Below, in pieces: positions 1 through 5,399 of a DNA stretch of 10,005 nt. The position numbers were made by a program, and so were the translations under genes. The notes under the pieces are model-generated. The model was not told the DNA's origin and made no database searches. It was given only the letters and a program-made list of their open reading frames with translations. The DNA is from CAYYNP01 sp964472545 (GTDB taxonomy: Bacteria > Planctomycetota > Planctomycetia > Pirellulales > Thermoguttaceae), in the NCBI GenBank assembly GCA_964472545.1, contig CAYYNP010000346.1, positions 1 to 10,005 on the forward strand, in the 5' to 3' direction. Numbering within the stretch: the stretch's first letter is position 1; every line of letters begins with the position of its first letter.

Positions 1-185
1 GGCCCTCCGCCCGACGTTCGAGAAAACAGAAACGAGTTATGCGGAAAGAGAGTTGCAGTAAATAGTTCTGACCCCTTTTCCGACCCCTTTTCCTCTCCCC
101 TTTTCCTCTTTTCCTTGACCCCTTTTCCTCCCCATAGCTCGTGGCCGAGATGGGTCGCTAGCCCTTCCTCGTACGGCTCTTTCAT
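1..185 (-). pseudogene. Remnant of a short leader-type ORF, open to the window edge
   Basis: Reading the minus strand from an ATG at 183-185 gives a frame that stays open to the left edge. It begins MKEPYEEGLATHLGHELWG and then becomes a low-complexity Lys/Gly/Glu stretch, because the tandem GACCCCTTTTCC repeat is read in frame. From memory, the MKE-Y-x-GLATH start resembles short conserved ORFs annotated next to group II intron reverse transcriptases and other mobile elements in many bacteria. I cannot verify that here. The similarity stops where the repeat begins, which suggests a 5' fragment fused to repeat sequence rather than a working gene. No Shine-Dalgarno sequence is obvious. Function unknown. 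Confidence 0.3.
70..128. repeat. Degenerate tandem repeat, unit GACCCCTTTTCC
   Basis: Two perfect 12-bp units abut at 70-81 and 82-93. A variant, CT-CCCCTTTTCC, ends at 106. A truncated copy, CTTTTCC, follows, and another full unit lies at 117-128. The block is a polypyrimidine/polypurine tract. The unit length is a multiple of three, so it does not break the overlapping minus-strand frame. Motifs of this kind often flank decayed mobile elements; that association is from general knowledge, not proven here. Confidence 0.75.
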
Positions 186-198
186 CCGCTACTCCATG

Positions 199-211
199 CC
201 GGCTTTGCCGG
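199..211. repeat. Small GC hairpin, CCGGC-TTT-GCCGG
   Basis: This is a perfect 5-bp stem with a 3-nt loop, directly upstream (minus strand) of the ATG of the leftmost remnant frame. It may be an RNA structure of the former mobile element. No independent support for a function. Confidence 0.4.
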
Positions 212-236
212 AGCTTTCCCTCCTGTGGCTCCGCCA

Positions 237-299
237 CCCCGATGCATTTTCCGGCAAAGCGCCAGAGATTGCAACGTCGATTGCGGAAAAGCGTCGGGG
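237..299. repeat. Imperfect inverted repeat (large hairpin)
   Basis: The outer arms are CCCCGA (237-242) and TCGGGG (294-299). The inner arms are TTTTCCGGCAA (247-257) and TTGCGGAAAA (281-290), with one bulged base. Together they can fold into a hairpin of about 16 bp over 63 bases. No credible coding frame covers it. It may be part of the decayed element at the left edge or the body of a further cassette. Confidence 0.5.
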
Positions 300-356
300 C
301 CACCCGCGAGCTGGAAAACTTCCTCCCCACGCTGCTTAACGGCCGTGATGGATAAC

Positions 357-375
357 CGCCTCGCCATCCGAGGCG
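357..375. terminator. Hairpin CGCCTCG/CGAGGCG downstream of the cassette gene
   Basis: A perfect 7-bp inverted repeat with a 5-nt loop lies about 155 bases past the stop codon of the RelA/SpoT gene, in its direction of transcription. There is no run of T after it on the minus strand, while CTTTCT follows on the plus strand. It could be a weak terminator or part of the folded region around the attC-like site. Confidence 0.3.
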
Positions 376-384
376 CTTTCTGAG

Positions 385-513
385 GCCGAACGATTGAGGT
401 CACCGGGTTGGCGGACCAACGGATTCGACGTTGGCGCGCCAAGAATTGTAGGCAACGAAACGACTTTTGAAAATCGAGCGGTGCGCCGACTCCGGTTCAC
501 CGACTTGTTAGGC
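385..513 (-). other. attC-like integron recombination site
   Basis: Read on the minus strand, the site starts 18 nt after the stop codon of the RelA/SpoT gene with GCCTAAC (513-507), a match to the R'' core RYYYAAC. A 5-nt spacer follows, then GGTGAACCGG (501-492). The far end has CCGGTGACC (406-398), a 6-nt spacer and GTTCGGC (391-385). The two inner arms pair (GGT and ACCGG against CCGGT and ACC) with an unpaired base on the first arm, as expected for L''/L'. GTTCGGC departs from the R' consensus GTTRRRY at one base. A strict match, GTTAAGC, lies farther on at 340-334, but would make the site 180 bp, longer than the usual 57-141 bp. The core GCCTAAC also complements the first bases of the cassette (TTAGG at 1584-1580), as a genuine cassette requires. 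Confidence 0.6.
431..442. repeat. 12-bp perfect palindrome TTGGCGCGCCAA
   Basis: This perfect palindrome sits in the centre of the attC-like site. An adjacent small hairpin, GTTGG-CGGA-CCAAC, lies at 407-420. Variable, self-complementary central segments are normal in attC sites, so it probably belongs to that fold. On its own it is not evidence for a protein-binding site. Confidence 0.45.
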
Positions 514-531
514 ATTCTTCGTGATCGGTAG

Positions 532-1563
532 CTAAGCGTAAACATCGTACCTGCAGAATGCCTCCTCAATTTCGCCCTGACTGTACTTCTGCATCAAAAG
601 GGCATTGTCATCGTCCTCCAGCGTTGTGCGCCATCTTTCTTGCCATGCGTCGCTGAAGTAGCGCTGCAAATCAGAGAACATCATGGCGTCACGCAATAGT
701 CCGGGAATCGTCGACGCGTATTCGGTTTCCGTAGCAGCGTCTACAAATTCACCTGTGAATAGTCGATCCAGCTCAGCGAGTGTCCGAACGCGAAAGTCGT
801 AAAGCTCGGAAATCACGTCTCGCATTAGATCTTCCGTCACGCCTCTGTGTGGATGTTCCAGTTGAATACCAAGGTCCTTCATCTTCTTGGGGAGGTATTC
901 GGAGATGCTTGGCGTATTGATCTCAATTTCTAGGTCGCCTTTTGCGGCGCGCGACACAACGCCCTGCGAATAGTCGTCAATCTGAGCAGCCAATTCGTCA
1001 AAACCAGCGTCGGCAAGTTCGAGCATGCCGGCATACAGGTGCAACTTCCTTTCAAGGGGTTTCGGCAATACCCCTGAGAACTTATAGCTACGATCGTGTG
1101 CGAGTTCCGCCCAGGCATGTTGAAGGACGGCCCGAACTTGAATCTCGAACACGAGCCCAGAATAGTCCTCAAACTCCGGGAGCCTAAGTCGGTCCGCACT
1201 AAGGCCACAAACAAAATGGACAGAGCGATATCCAATTTGATCGACGCCGAGTACAGCAGACTTGTCGAGGCTGTTTGCCTCATCGACGTCAAATGAACTG
1301 CAAATGAGCTCCGATGTGCGATCAACACCGGACTCAAGGAATGTAATGATCCGGATCCCCGCGACATCAGTAAGTTGCTTTGCTGGATTCTTATACTTTT
1401 TGCGTTTGATCTTCTCAAGAACCCCTTTGCGTGTCTTGGTACGACCGCTGACGCTGAGAAAGTCGATGCCCTGTTTCCTCAGCAATCCGTCAAGCAACCT
1501 GGTTAGCGCGCGAGTTAGCGATTCGTATTTCGGGAGAACGCTATCAACCCAGTTCTCGTGCAT
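532..1563 (-). CDS. RelA/SpoT-domain (p)ppGpp synthetase-like protein, integron cassette gene
   Basis: A 343-residue protein with a RelA/SpoT nucleotidyltransferase domain (about residues 20-165). Motifs visible are GRTKTRKGVLEKI (40-52, ATP-binding loop), LTDVAGIRII (64-73, catalytic Asp66), GYRSVHFV (111-118, GDP/GTP stacking Tyr112) and EIQVRAVLQHAWAE (140-153, catalytic Glu140). There is no HD hydrolase, TGS or ACT domain. It is thus a small alarmone synthetase-type enzyme that would transfer pyrophosphate from ATP to GDP/GTP or, as some relatives do, to another acceptor. About 180 C-terminal residues are not recognised and look helical and acidic; they could be a sensor or a built-in inhibitor. 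The ATG at 1563 is chosen because AAGAAGG precedes it and the family homology starts here. The frame runs upstream to 2013, but that extension lies antisense to an integrase remnant. Sampled GC is about 50-55% against about 65% in neighbours, consistent with transfer. It sits between integron core sites. Role in stress or phage defence is inferred. Confidence 0.88.
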   Translation of the reverse strand: MHENWVDSVLPKYESLTRALTRLLDGLLRKQGIDFLSVSGRTKTRKGVLEKIKRKKYKNPAKQLTDVAGIRIITFLESGVDRTSELICSSFDVDEANSLDKSAVLGVDQIGYRSVHFVCGLSADRLRLPEFEDYSGLVFEIQVRAVLQHAWAELAHDRSYKFSGVLPKPLERKLHLYAGMLELADAGFDELAAQIDDYSQGVVSRAAKGDLEIEINTPSISEYLPKKMKDLGIQLEHPHRGVTEDLMRDVISELYDFRVRTLAELDRLFTGEFVDAATETEYASTIPGLLRDAMMFSDLQRYFSDAWQERWRTTLEDDDNALLMQKYSQGEIEEAFCRYDVYA

Positions 1564-1578
1564 CTTGCCCTTCTTAAT

Positions 1579-1585
1579 TCCTAAC
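1579..1585 (-). other. Integron core site at the 5' end of the cassette
   Basis: Minus-strand GTTAGGA lies 15 nt before the ATG of the RelA/SpoT gene. It matches GTTRRRY except for the last base, and the cut would fall after the G. The cassette would then begin TTAGGA. Its first five bases are complementary to the R'' core (GCCTAAC) at the other end, which is the relationship between the two ends of one cassette. The very short leader with the ribosome-binding site just inside the cassette is also typical. Confidence 0.5.
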
Positions 1586-1593
1586 AGTAATTC

Positions 1594-1610
1594 TACGGCT
1601 CCGCGCCGTA
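1594..1610. promoter_or_regulatory. Hairpin TACGGC/GCCGTA in the leader or attI region
   Basis: A perfect 6-bp stem with a 5-nt loop lies between the candidate Pc promoter and the cassette core site, so it would be transcribed in the 5' leader. It may belong to the attI recombination region or affect expression. No specific function can be read from it. Confidence 0.35.
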
Positions 1611-1629
1611 TAGGTCGTGACAGACGCGG

Positions 1630-1657
1630 ATTATATTGTGGACAGGAGTATAGTAAC
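1630..1657 (-). promoter_or_regulatory. Candidate Pc promoter reading into the cassette
   Basis: The minus strand carries a perfect -10 box TATAAT (1635-1630). The best -35 is weak: GTTACT at 1657-1652 with a 16-nt spacer. Transcription would start near 1623, about 60 nt before the ATG of the RelA/SpoT gene. The position between the divergent integrase remnant and the first cassette is where an integron Pc promoter is expected. Confidence 0.45.
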
Positions 1658-1784
1658 CTGCTCCCGACGCCCGCCGCCTGGCGAAAGCCCCAACATGGCA
1701 ATAACTTATCGCAAATCATGCCGAACTGCAAGCAATTGCATACATGGCGCTGCGCCGTAGAGCGTCCAGATTTCGGGCGATACA

Positions 1785-1925
1785 CAGCCGAATCCGAGCC
1801 GCGGTGGCAAGAAGCTGCTCGATCAGTTTCGCGACAGGATGCGATCGCTGCATTACGCCTTGGTGACGGAGAAGTCTTACCGTCACTGGATGGTTGAATT
1901 CCTGCGTTTCCATCGAGCAGGTGGG
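1785..1925 (+). pseudogene. Truncated integron-integrase (tyrosine recombinase) N-terminus
   Basis: In the plus-strand frame of 1791 the translation reads QPNPSRGGKK, then LLDQFRDRMRSLHY, then TEKSYRHWMVEFLRFHR. This is the start of the SAM-like core-binding domain of integron integrases: an LLDQVRD-like helix, the HY-S-RTE-Y motif and the W-IK-FI-FH helix. Homology ends after about 45 residues, at 'HRAGG'. The catalytic domain with the R-H-R-Y residues is absent on either strand downstream. No start codon precedes it; the nearest upstream in-frame codon of note is a TAG at 1758-1760. It is therefore a pseudogene fragment. Its orientation, divergent from the RelA/SpoT gene, is the standard intI arrangement. 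Confidence 0.7.
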
Positions 1926-2068
1926 CAGCGGCGCGGCTGGCACGGCCGATTCTCCGCGGAAGGTTCGGCCACTTCAACGGACTCGTTCGGAGAGCCGTTC
2001 GGGTGTGGCGCACACAAGAGGATCATTCCGGGCGTCAACGCACCAACGTAATGCGCTGAACACTGCCC

Positions 2069-2147
2069 ATGATCCTCTGTGGCCTCTGTGGTAGTCATCC
2101 GGCCGCTCTGCACGGAGGCCGAGAATCCACCGCAGAGACCACCGAGA
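2069..2147. repeat. Degenerate CTCTGTGG / CCRCAGAG intergenic repeat pair
   Basis: CCTCTGTGGCCTCTGTGGT (2074-2092) contains two direct CCTCTGTGG units. The inverse form follows as ATCCACCGCAGAGACCACCGAG (split at 2125-2135 and 2136-2146). From memory, this family of CACAGAG-type repeats is widespread in intergenic DNA of planctomycetes and other phyla. Here it marks the non-coding boundary between the integron relict and the transporter operon. Confidence 0.6.
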
Positions 2148-2594
2148 ATTCACGCCGACGACTTGTTGCCCAGCCGCGATCTCGGCGCGCAATTACCGTG
2201 AATTATAACTCTTGTCAAGTTGCCGTCGTGTCGACTTACGGCGATCTCTGAATCGAGACCAGATTCTCAACACTTTGGTGTGCAACCACTTGCGATGCGT
2301 CGAGTGGGCCGTCTGTCGTCGTAAGTCCATTGTCGAGAGCCCGCTCGCGGGGGCAACAATGGCGGTCGACGCAACCCGTTGAAAACAAACAGGTTACGCG
2401 CACGAATGGACGTTGATGGACATTGGGATTTGCGCGGGCGTGTTGTCGGCCTCACGTGCATCGACGTAACTGAAGTCGTGGCAACCACTTGTCGCAGCAG
2501 ACCGCCGGCCGGCGAATCGGGGCCAAGGCCGAAGTCGAACAAGATCTCGCGTGATCCCGGAGAGACGCTCGAATCCCATCGTGAGGCCATCCGG
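2148..2594. other. Non-coding stretch without a recognisable gene
   Basis: This interval lies between the repeats and the 3' end of cbiO. Short open frames exist on both strands, but none has a ribosome-binding site, a recognisable domain or convincing codon use. The 11-mer GCAACCACTTG occurs twice, at 2282-2292 and 2481-2491, which may be a trace of a duplicated element. No clear terminator with a T-run follows cbiO; the interval may be decayed mobile DNA. Confidence 0.5.
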
Positions 2595-3251
2595 TCACGC
2601 CGGCTCGATGCGACCGTCGAACATTCGTAGCGTGTCGGTGGTGGTCTGCCGGCGGAAGTCGTGGTCGTGGGAGACGACGATCATGGCCTGGGGGAGGTCG
2701 GCGAGGATCGCCTGGAGTCGGGCGGTGGCGTCGTCGTCCAGTCCGGCGGCCGGTTCGTCCAACAGTAGCACGTCGGGTTGCATGGCCAATACCGTGGCCA
2801 ACGCGACCAGCCGCTTCTCGCCGCCGGAGAGGCGGTAGGTGATGCGGTTCTGGTAGCCGGCCAGGCCCAACGCGTCGAGCGTGGCGTCGACGATCTCGTG
2901 GGCTTCGCGGCGGGTCTTGCCGAGGTTCATCGGGCCGAAGGCGACGTCTTCGGAGACCGTGGGGCAGAAGAGCTGATCGTCGGAGTCTTGAAACAACAGG
3001 CCCACCCGGCGGCGGACCTCGTGGAAATCGGCCTCACGCAGCCGCGGCTTGCCGAAGGCCTCGACCTGCCCACGATCGGGCCGCAACAGCCCGACGATCA
3101 GATGCAGCAGCGTGGTCTTGCCGCTGCCGTTGGCCCCGGTCAGCGCGATCCGCTGGGCGGGCTCCAGGCGGAAGTTGCAGCCGCAAAGCACGGGCCGGTC
3201 GCCCGGATGGGAGAAGTCGACGTCGCGGAGTTGGATCAACGGCTCGCTCAT
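2595..3251 (-). CDS. cbiO: ECF transporter ATPase CbiO (nickel/cobalt uptake)
   Basis: A 218-residue ABC ATPase that powers metal uptake by the CbiM/CbiQ membrane complex. All ABC motifs are present: Walker A GANGSGKTT (39-47), Q-loop FQDSDDQLF (87-95) with the DDQLF form typical of ECF ATPases, signature LSGGEKR (141-147), Walker B VLLLDEP (161-167), D-loop GLDD (170-173) and switch His195 in VSHD. The ATG at 3251 overlaps the cbiQ stop by four bases (ATGA), pointing to translational coupling. An in-frame extension up to 3371 would lie inside cbiQ and precede the normal CbiO start, so I reject it. Relatives are usually somewhat longer (about 250-280 residues); this one lacks the C-terminal extension. 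One ATPase gene implies a CbiO homodimer. Last gene of the operon. Confidence 0.95.
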   Translation of the reverse strand: MSEPLIQLRDVDFSHPGDRPVLCGCNFRLEPAQRIALTGANGSGKTTLLHLIVGLLRPDRGQVEAFGKPRLREADFHEVRRRVGLLFQDSDDQLFCPTVSEDVAFGPMNLGKTRREAHEIVDATLDALGLAGYQNRITYRLSGGEKRLVALATVLAMQPDVLLLDEPAAGLDDDATARLQAILADLPQAMIVVSHDHDFRRQTTTDTLRMFDGRIEPA

Positions 3252-4006
3252 AACCACTCCACCCAGATCAGTACGCAAAGCAGCAGCGTCGTGGCAACGC
3301 AGAACGGCACGTCGCGGCGTCGAAAATGAAAGTGGTCGAGCAGGTAGAACCGTCCCCGAAACCCGCGGCACTTCATGGCGGCCACGACCCGTTCGCTGCG
3401 GTCGAAGCTGCGAACCAGCAGCATGCCGACCAGGTTGCCGAACGTGCGGTAAGTGTGTCGGTCCATTCGGGGCCGAAAGCCCCGGGTGCGCATCGCAGAG
3501 CGCATGCGGCGATACTCTTGGTGCAGCACGTCGAGGTAGCGGATCGTGAAGAGCATCAGGTGCGTGAGCTTGTCGGGCACGCGGAGGTGGCTCAAGGCGT
3601 GGCCCAGGGAGTTGGCATCCATGGGGCCCAGCAGCACCAGCAGCGTGAGCACGATGGCATTTCCCTTCAACGCCACCCGGGCACTGAGCAGAAGACCTTC
3701 ACGGGAGAACTCCAGCGAGCCGAACTCCAGCAGCGACGTGCCGGGCGTGGTCAGCGGCAGCATCAGCCCCAGCAGGAGCATCACGACGTTCAACGGCAGC
3801 AACCGCCGCAGGACGGTTTGCCACGGCAGCCGGGAGATCGCCGCGCCGAGAGCCGCGGCCGCCAGTGCCGTGGCCAGCACGCGGAAATCGTCGGCCAGCG
3901 CCACCACGATCGAAAGCACGACCGCCGCAATGACCCGCGCGCGGGGATCGACCTGCGTCAGATACGACGTTGTGTCGGCAGCGACGGGTTGGAGTTGGTC
4001 GGGCAT
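3248..4006 (-). CDS. cbiQ: ECF transporter transmembrane subunit CbiQ (EcfT)
   Basis: A 252-residue integral membrane protein that couples the ATPase to the substrate-binding subunit. Hydrophobic segments lie at about 23-40, 42-58, 68-86, 110-128 and 231-248. The cytoplasmic region carries the two diagnostic coupling motifs, AMRTRGFRP (171-179) and AMKCRGFRG (210-218), each with the Ala-x3-Arg-Gly pattern that docks into the ATPase groove. PRAR near residue 21 ('D-P-R-x-R') is the usual amphipathic start of the family. The gene starts 18 nt after the cbiL stop. No good Shine-Dalgarno sequence is visible, so it may depend on coupling to cbiL. Length is normal for CbiQ. Confidence 0.95.
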   Translation of the reverse strand: MPDQLQPVAADTTSYLTQVDPRARVIAAVVLSIVVALADDFRVLATALAAAALGAAISRLPWQTVLRRLLPLNVVMLLLGLMLPLTTPGTSLLEFGSLEFSREGLLLSARVALKGNAIVLTLLVLLGPMDANSLGHALSHLRVPDKLTHLMLFTIRYLDVLHQEYRRMRSAMRTRGFRPRMDRHTYRTFGNLVGMLLVRSFDRSERVVAAMKCRGFRGRFYLLDHFHFRRRDVPFCVATTLLLCVLIWVEWL

Positions 4007-4024
4007 TGGGGGACGTGCTGATGA

Positions 4025-4615
4025 CTAGGCGGCGGAATCGTCGGATGAAGCGGGATTCGACGGACGTTTTCGCATCGCAAGGAAGTAGCACGCGACGCCG
4101 GCAATCCCCAGGATGTAGCCCACCGCCCCGAGTACGTCCTGCATTCGGGTTCGCCGGCCATGCTCGTCCAATTGCTGCCGCAGCTCGACGATTTGGGTCC
4201 GCAGGGCCTGAAGTTCGCTGCCATCGGACGATGCGGCGGGATCTGGCGCCTCGTCGTGTGTGTGTGCGGCCGAAGCTGCTCGCGGTGGAAGATGCTTTGG
4301 CAACTCGGCCGCCGAGACGGTGCAGGAGGCGCCGTGCCCGTCGACCGTGCTGACGGTCAGGCGATGATCGCAGAGGAAGCGGGCCTCCAGGCGGAACTCA
4401 CCCTTGTCGTCGGTCGTGGTTTCTCCAAGCGGCTCGCCCGCAGGGTCCACGGCAACGACGGAAAGGCCACGGGCAGGGCTGTTGGCGCCGTAATCGGCCC
4501 GGCCTTGAATCGTGGTGCCGTCGACCGTGGCGAAGAAGTTGATCTTGTGGGCCGACGCGGCGCCGGGAAGCAGGAGGCATACCAAGAGGGAGAGAATCGG
4601 CAACGGCCTAGCCAT
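4025..4615 (-). CDS. cbiL: CbiL-type accessory subunit of a nickel ECF transporter
   Basis: A 196-residue exported protein. It has a signal peptide (about 1-22, ending AASA), then AHKINFFATVDG, which is like the mature start of CbiL proteins (AHK-x-x-x-FA-VEG). A small beta-sandwich of the carboxypeptidase-regulatory type covers about 23-100 (the DDKGEFRLEA strand is diagnostic). Next come a linker with a His/Asp patch (HTHDE, 118-122), a short coiled coil (about 133-155) and one membrane helix (160-180) with a basic cytoplasmic tail. Cleavage would leave His23 at the mature N-terminus, a plausible metal ligand. CbiL occurs in CbiKLMQO nickel transporters in place of CbiN. The ATG at 4615 overlaps cbiM by 8 bases; an upstream ATG at 4654 is rejected because it precedes the signal peptide. 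CbiK is not seen here. Confidence 0.8.
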   Translation of the reverse strand: MARPLPILSLLVCLLLPGAASAHKINFFATVDGTTIQGRADYGANSPARGLSVVAVDPAGEPLGETTTDDKGEFRLEARFLCDHRLTVSTVDGHGASCTVSAAELPKHLPPRAASAAHTHDEAPDPAASSDGSELQALRTQIVELRQQLDEHGRRTRMQDVLGAVGYILGIAGVACYFLAMRKRPSNPASSDDSAA

Positions 4616-5261
4616 GTGACGGCTCCTTGTGATCGGGTACCAGCAACGGGGCATCCAACAGTTCCGGCCGCACCTTGCGCAACAGCACTACGACGGCGGC
4701 GGTTACCAGCCCCTCGACGACGGCCAGCGGGAGATGGGCCGCGGCGAGGATCTGGCCGGCCATCTGAAACTGCCTTCCGGCGGCAAGCAGGGAGCCGACG
4801 GCCAGAGATGCCCCCAATAGGGTCGCGGTGACTCCCACCATAAAGCCAATGCGGAACACGGCGGCCTCGGAACGGCTGCGAACGGCTCGGCGAAACAGGT
4901 AATGACAGATAACCGCCGGCAGGGCCATGATCAGCGTGTTCACGCCGAGACTCGTCAGCCCGCCGTGGGAGAAGAAGACCGCCTGCAACAGCAGGGCGAT
5001 CAACACCGCAGGAAAGGCGGCCCATCCCAGCACGAGCCCCATCAGCCCGATGAGCGTCAGGTGCTCGGTCGTGGCCGGCAGGGGTACGTGGATCATCGAG
5101 ATCACGAAAAACGCCGAGCTGAGCACGGCCGCCCGCGGGATCCGCTCGAAATCGAGCTTCCGCAGCCCGACGGCCGTGCCGATCGCCGCGGCCGCGGCGC
5201 CGACCGCCAGGACCTCCCTTCCATGGGGTGTGCCGGCCAGGATGCCTTCGTAGATGTGCAT
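4608..5261 (-). CDS. cbiM: Nickel ECF transporter substrate-binding subunit CbiM (NikM type)
   Basis: A 217-residue membrane protein that binds the metal and moves it across the membrane with CbiQ and CbiO. It starts MHIYEGILAG. Met1/His2 at the very N-terminus and His67 in TTEHL match the residues that coordinate Ni(II) in NikM structures. The segment from 68 to 110, with GLMGLVLGWAAFP and SHGGLTSLGVNT, is the conserved core of the nickel branch, unlike the VPGGTSGH form of cobalt CbiM. Six or seven hydrophobic helices are apparent. The ATG at 5261 is fixed by the need for His at position 2. First gene of the operon; its promoter and a probable NikR operator lie 45-90 nt upstream. Nickel rather than cobalt is an inference from these motifs, CbiL and the operator. 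Confidence 0.93.
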   Translation of the reverse strand: MHIYEGILAGTPHGREVLAVGAAAAAIGTAVGLRKLDFERIPRAAVLSSAFFVISMIHVPLPATTEHLTLIGLMGLVLGWAAFPAVLIALLLQAVFFSHGGLTSLGVNTLIMALPAVICHYLFRRAVRSRSEAAVFRIGFMVGVTATLLGASLAVGSLLAAGRQFQMAGQILAAAHLPLAVVEGLVTAAVVVLLRKVRPELLDAPLLVPDHKEPSHG

Positions 5262-5306
5262 GGCGGGTATCGTCGAAGCAGATATGCTGTATGCCCCAAT
5301 TCCCCG

Positions 5307-5333
5307 GTGTTACTGTCGCGTGTATTGTAACAC
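5307..5333. promoter_or_regulatory. Probable NikR operator, GTGTTAC-N13-GTAACAC
   Basis: A perfect 7-bp inverted repeat (5307-5313 and 5327-5333) with a 13-nt spacer, extended by CC (5304-5305) and GG (5335-5336). From memory, this form and spacing match the NikR site described for deltaproteobacteria-type nickel regulons (GTGTTAC with 13 or 14 nt between arms); E. coli uses GTATGA-N16-TCATAC. It covers the predicted -10 box and start region of the cbiM promoter, so binding of nickel-loaded NikR would repress the operon. No nikR gene is in the window. Confidence 0.75.
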
Positions 5334-5352
5334 TGGCGTGGGCGAGAGTCGA
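5324..5352 (-). promoter_or_regulatory. Candidate promoter of the cbiMLQO operon
   Basis: On the minus strand, -35 TCGACT (5352-5347) and -10 TACAAT (5329-5324) are separated by 17 nt, four and five matches to the sigma-70 consensus. The start would fall near 5317, giving a leader of about 55 nt before the cbiM ATG. The -10 box lies inside the palindrome, as expected for simple repression. Confidence 0.5.
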
Positions 5353-5399
5353 GGGGCCGACCGCGCTTACGCGTCCAGAGAACATGCGAGCCGATGCCC

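Noticed and set aside
70..128. CRISPR-like array
   Set aside because: The 12-bp units are adjacent without spacers, so this is a simple tandem repeat. No repeat-spacer pattern occurs anywhere in the window.
182..442. 86-residue minus-strand frame crossing the attC-like site
   Set aside because: It starts inside the attC-like palindromes, has no ribosome-binding site and shows no familiar motif. It is better explained as chance reading through structured DNA.
1564..2013. In-frame 150-codon N-terminal extension of the RelA/SpoT gene
   Set aside because: It is rich in Arg, Ser and Cys, shows no domain, lies antisense to the integrase remnant and spans the promoter and core site. Family homology and a ribosome-binding site favour the ATG at 1563.
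1926..2054. Continuation of the integrase frame after residue 45
   Set aside because: The frame stays open, but the sequence no longer resembles an integrase and no catalytic residues appear in any frame, so it is not counted as part of the remnant.
2541..2565. Possible terminator after cbiO (GATCTCGCG...CCGGAGAGA area)
   Set aside because: Only a 4-bp TCTC/GAGA pairing with poor inner stem and no T-run; too weak to annotate.
2267..2590. 107-residue minus-strand frame just after the cbiO stop
   Set aside because: No ribosome-binding site, no recognisable domain and irregular composition. Being close behind cbiO is the only argument for it.
3252..3371. N-terminal extension of CbiO
   Set aside because: It lies entirely within the cbiQ coding sequence. 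The ATG at 3251 overlaps the cbiQ stop in the usual ATGA form and gives a normal CbiO N-terminus.
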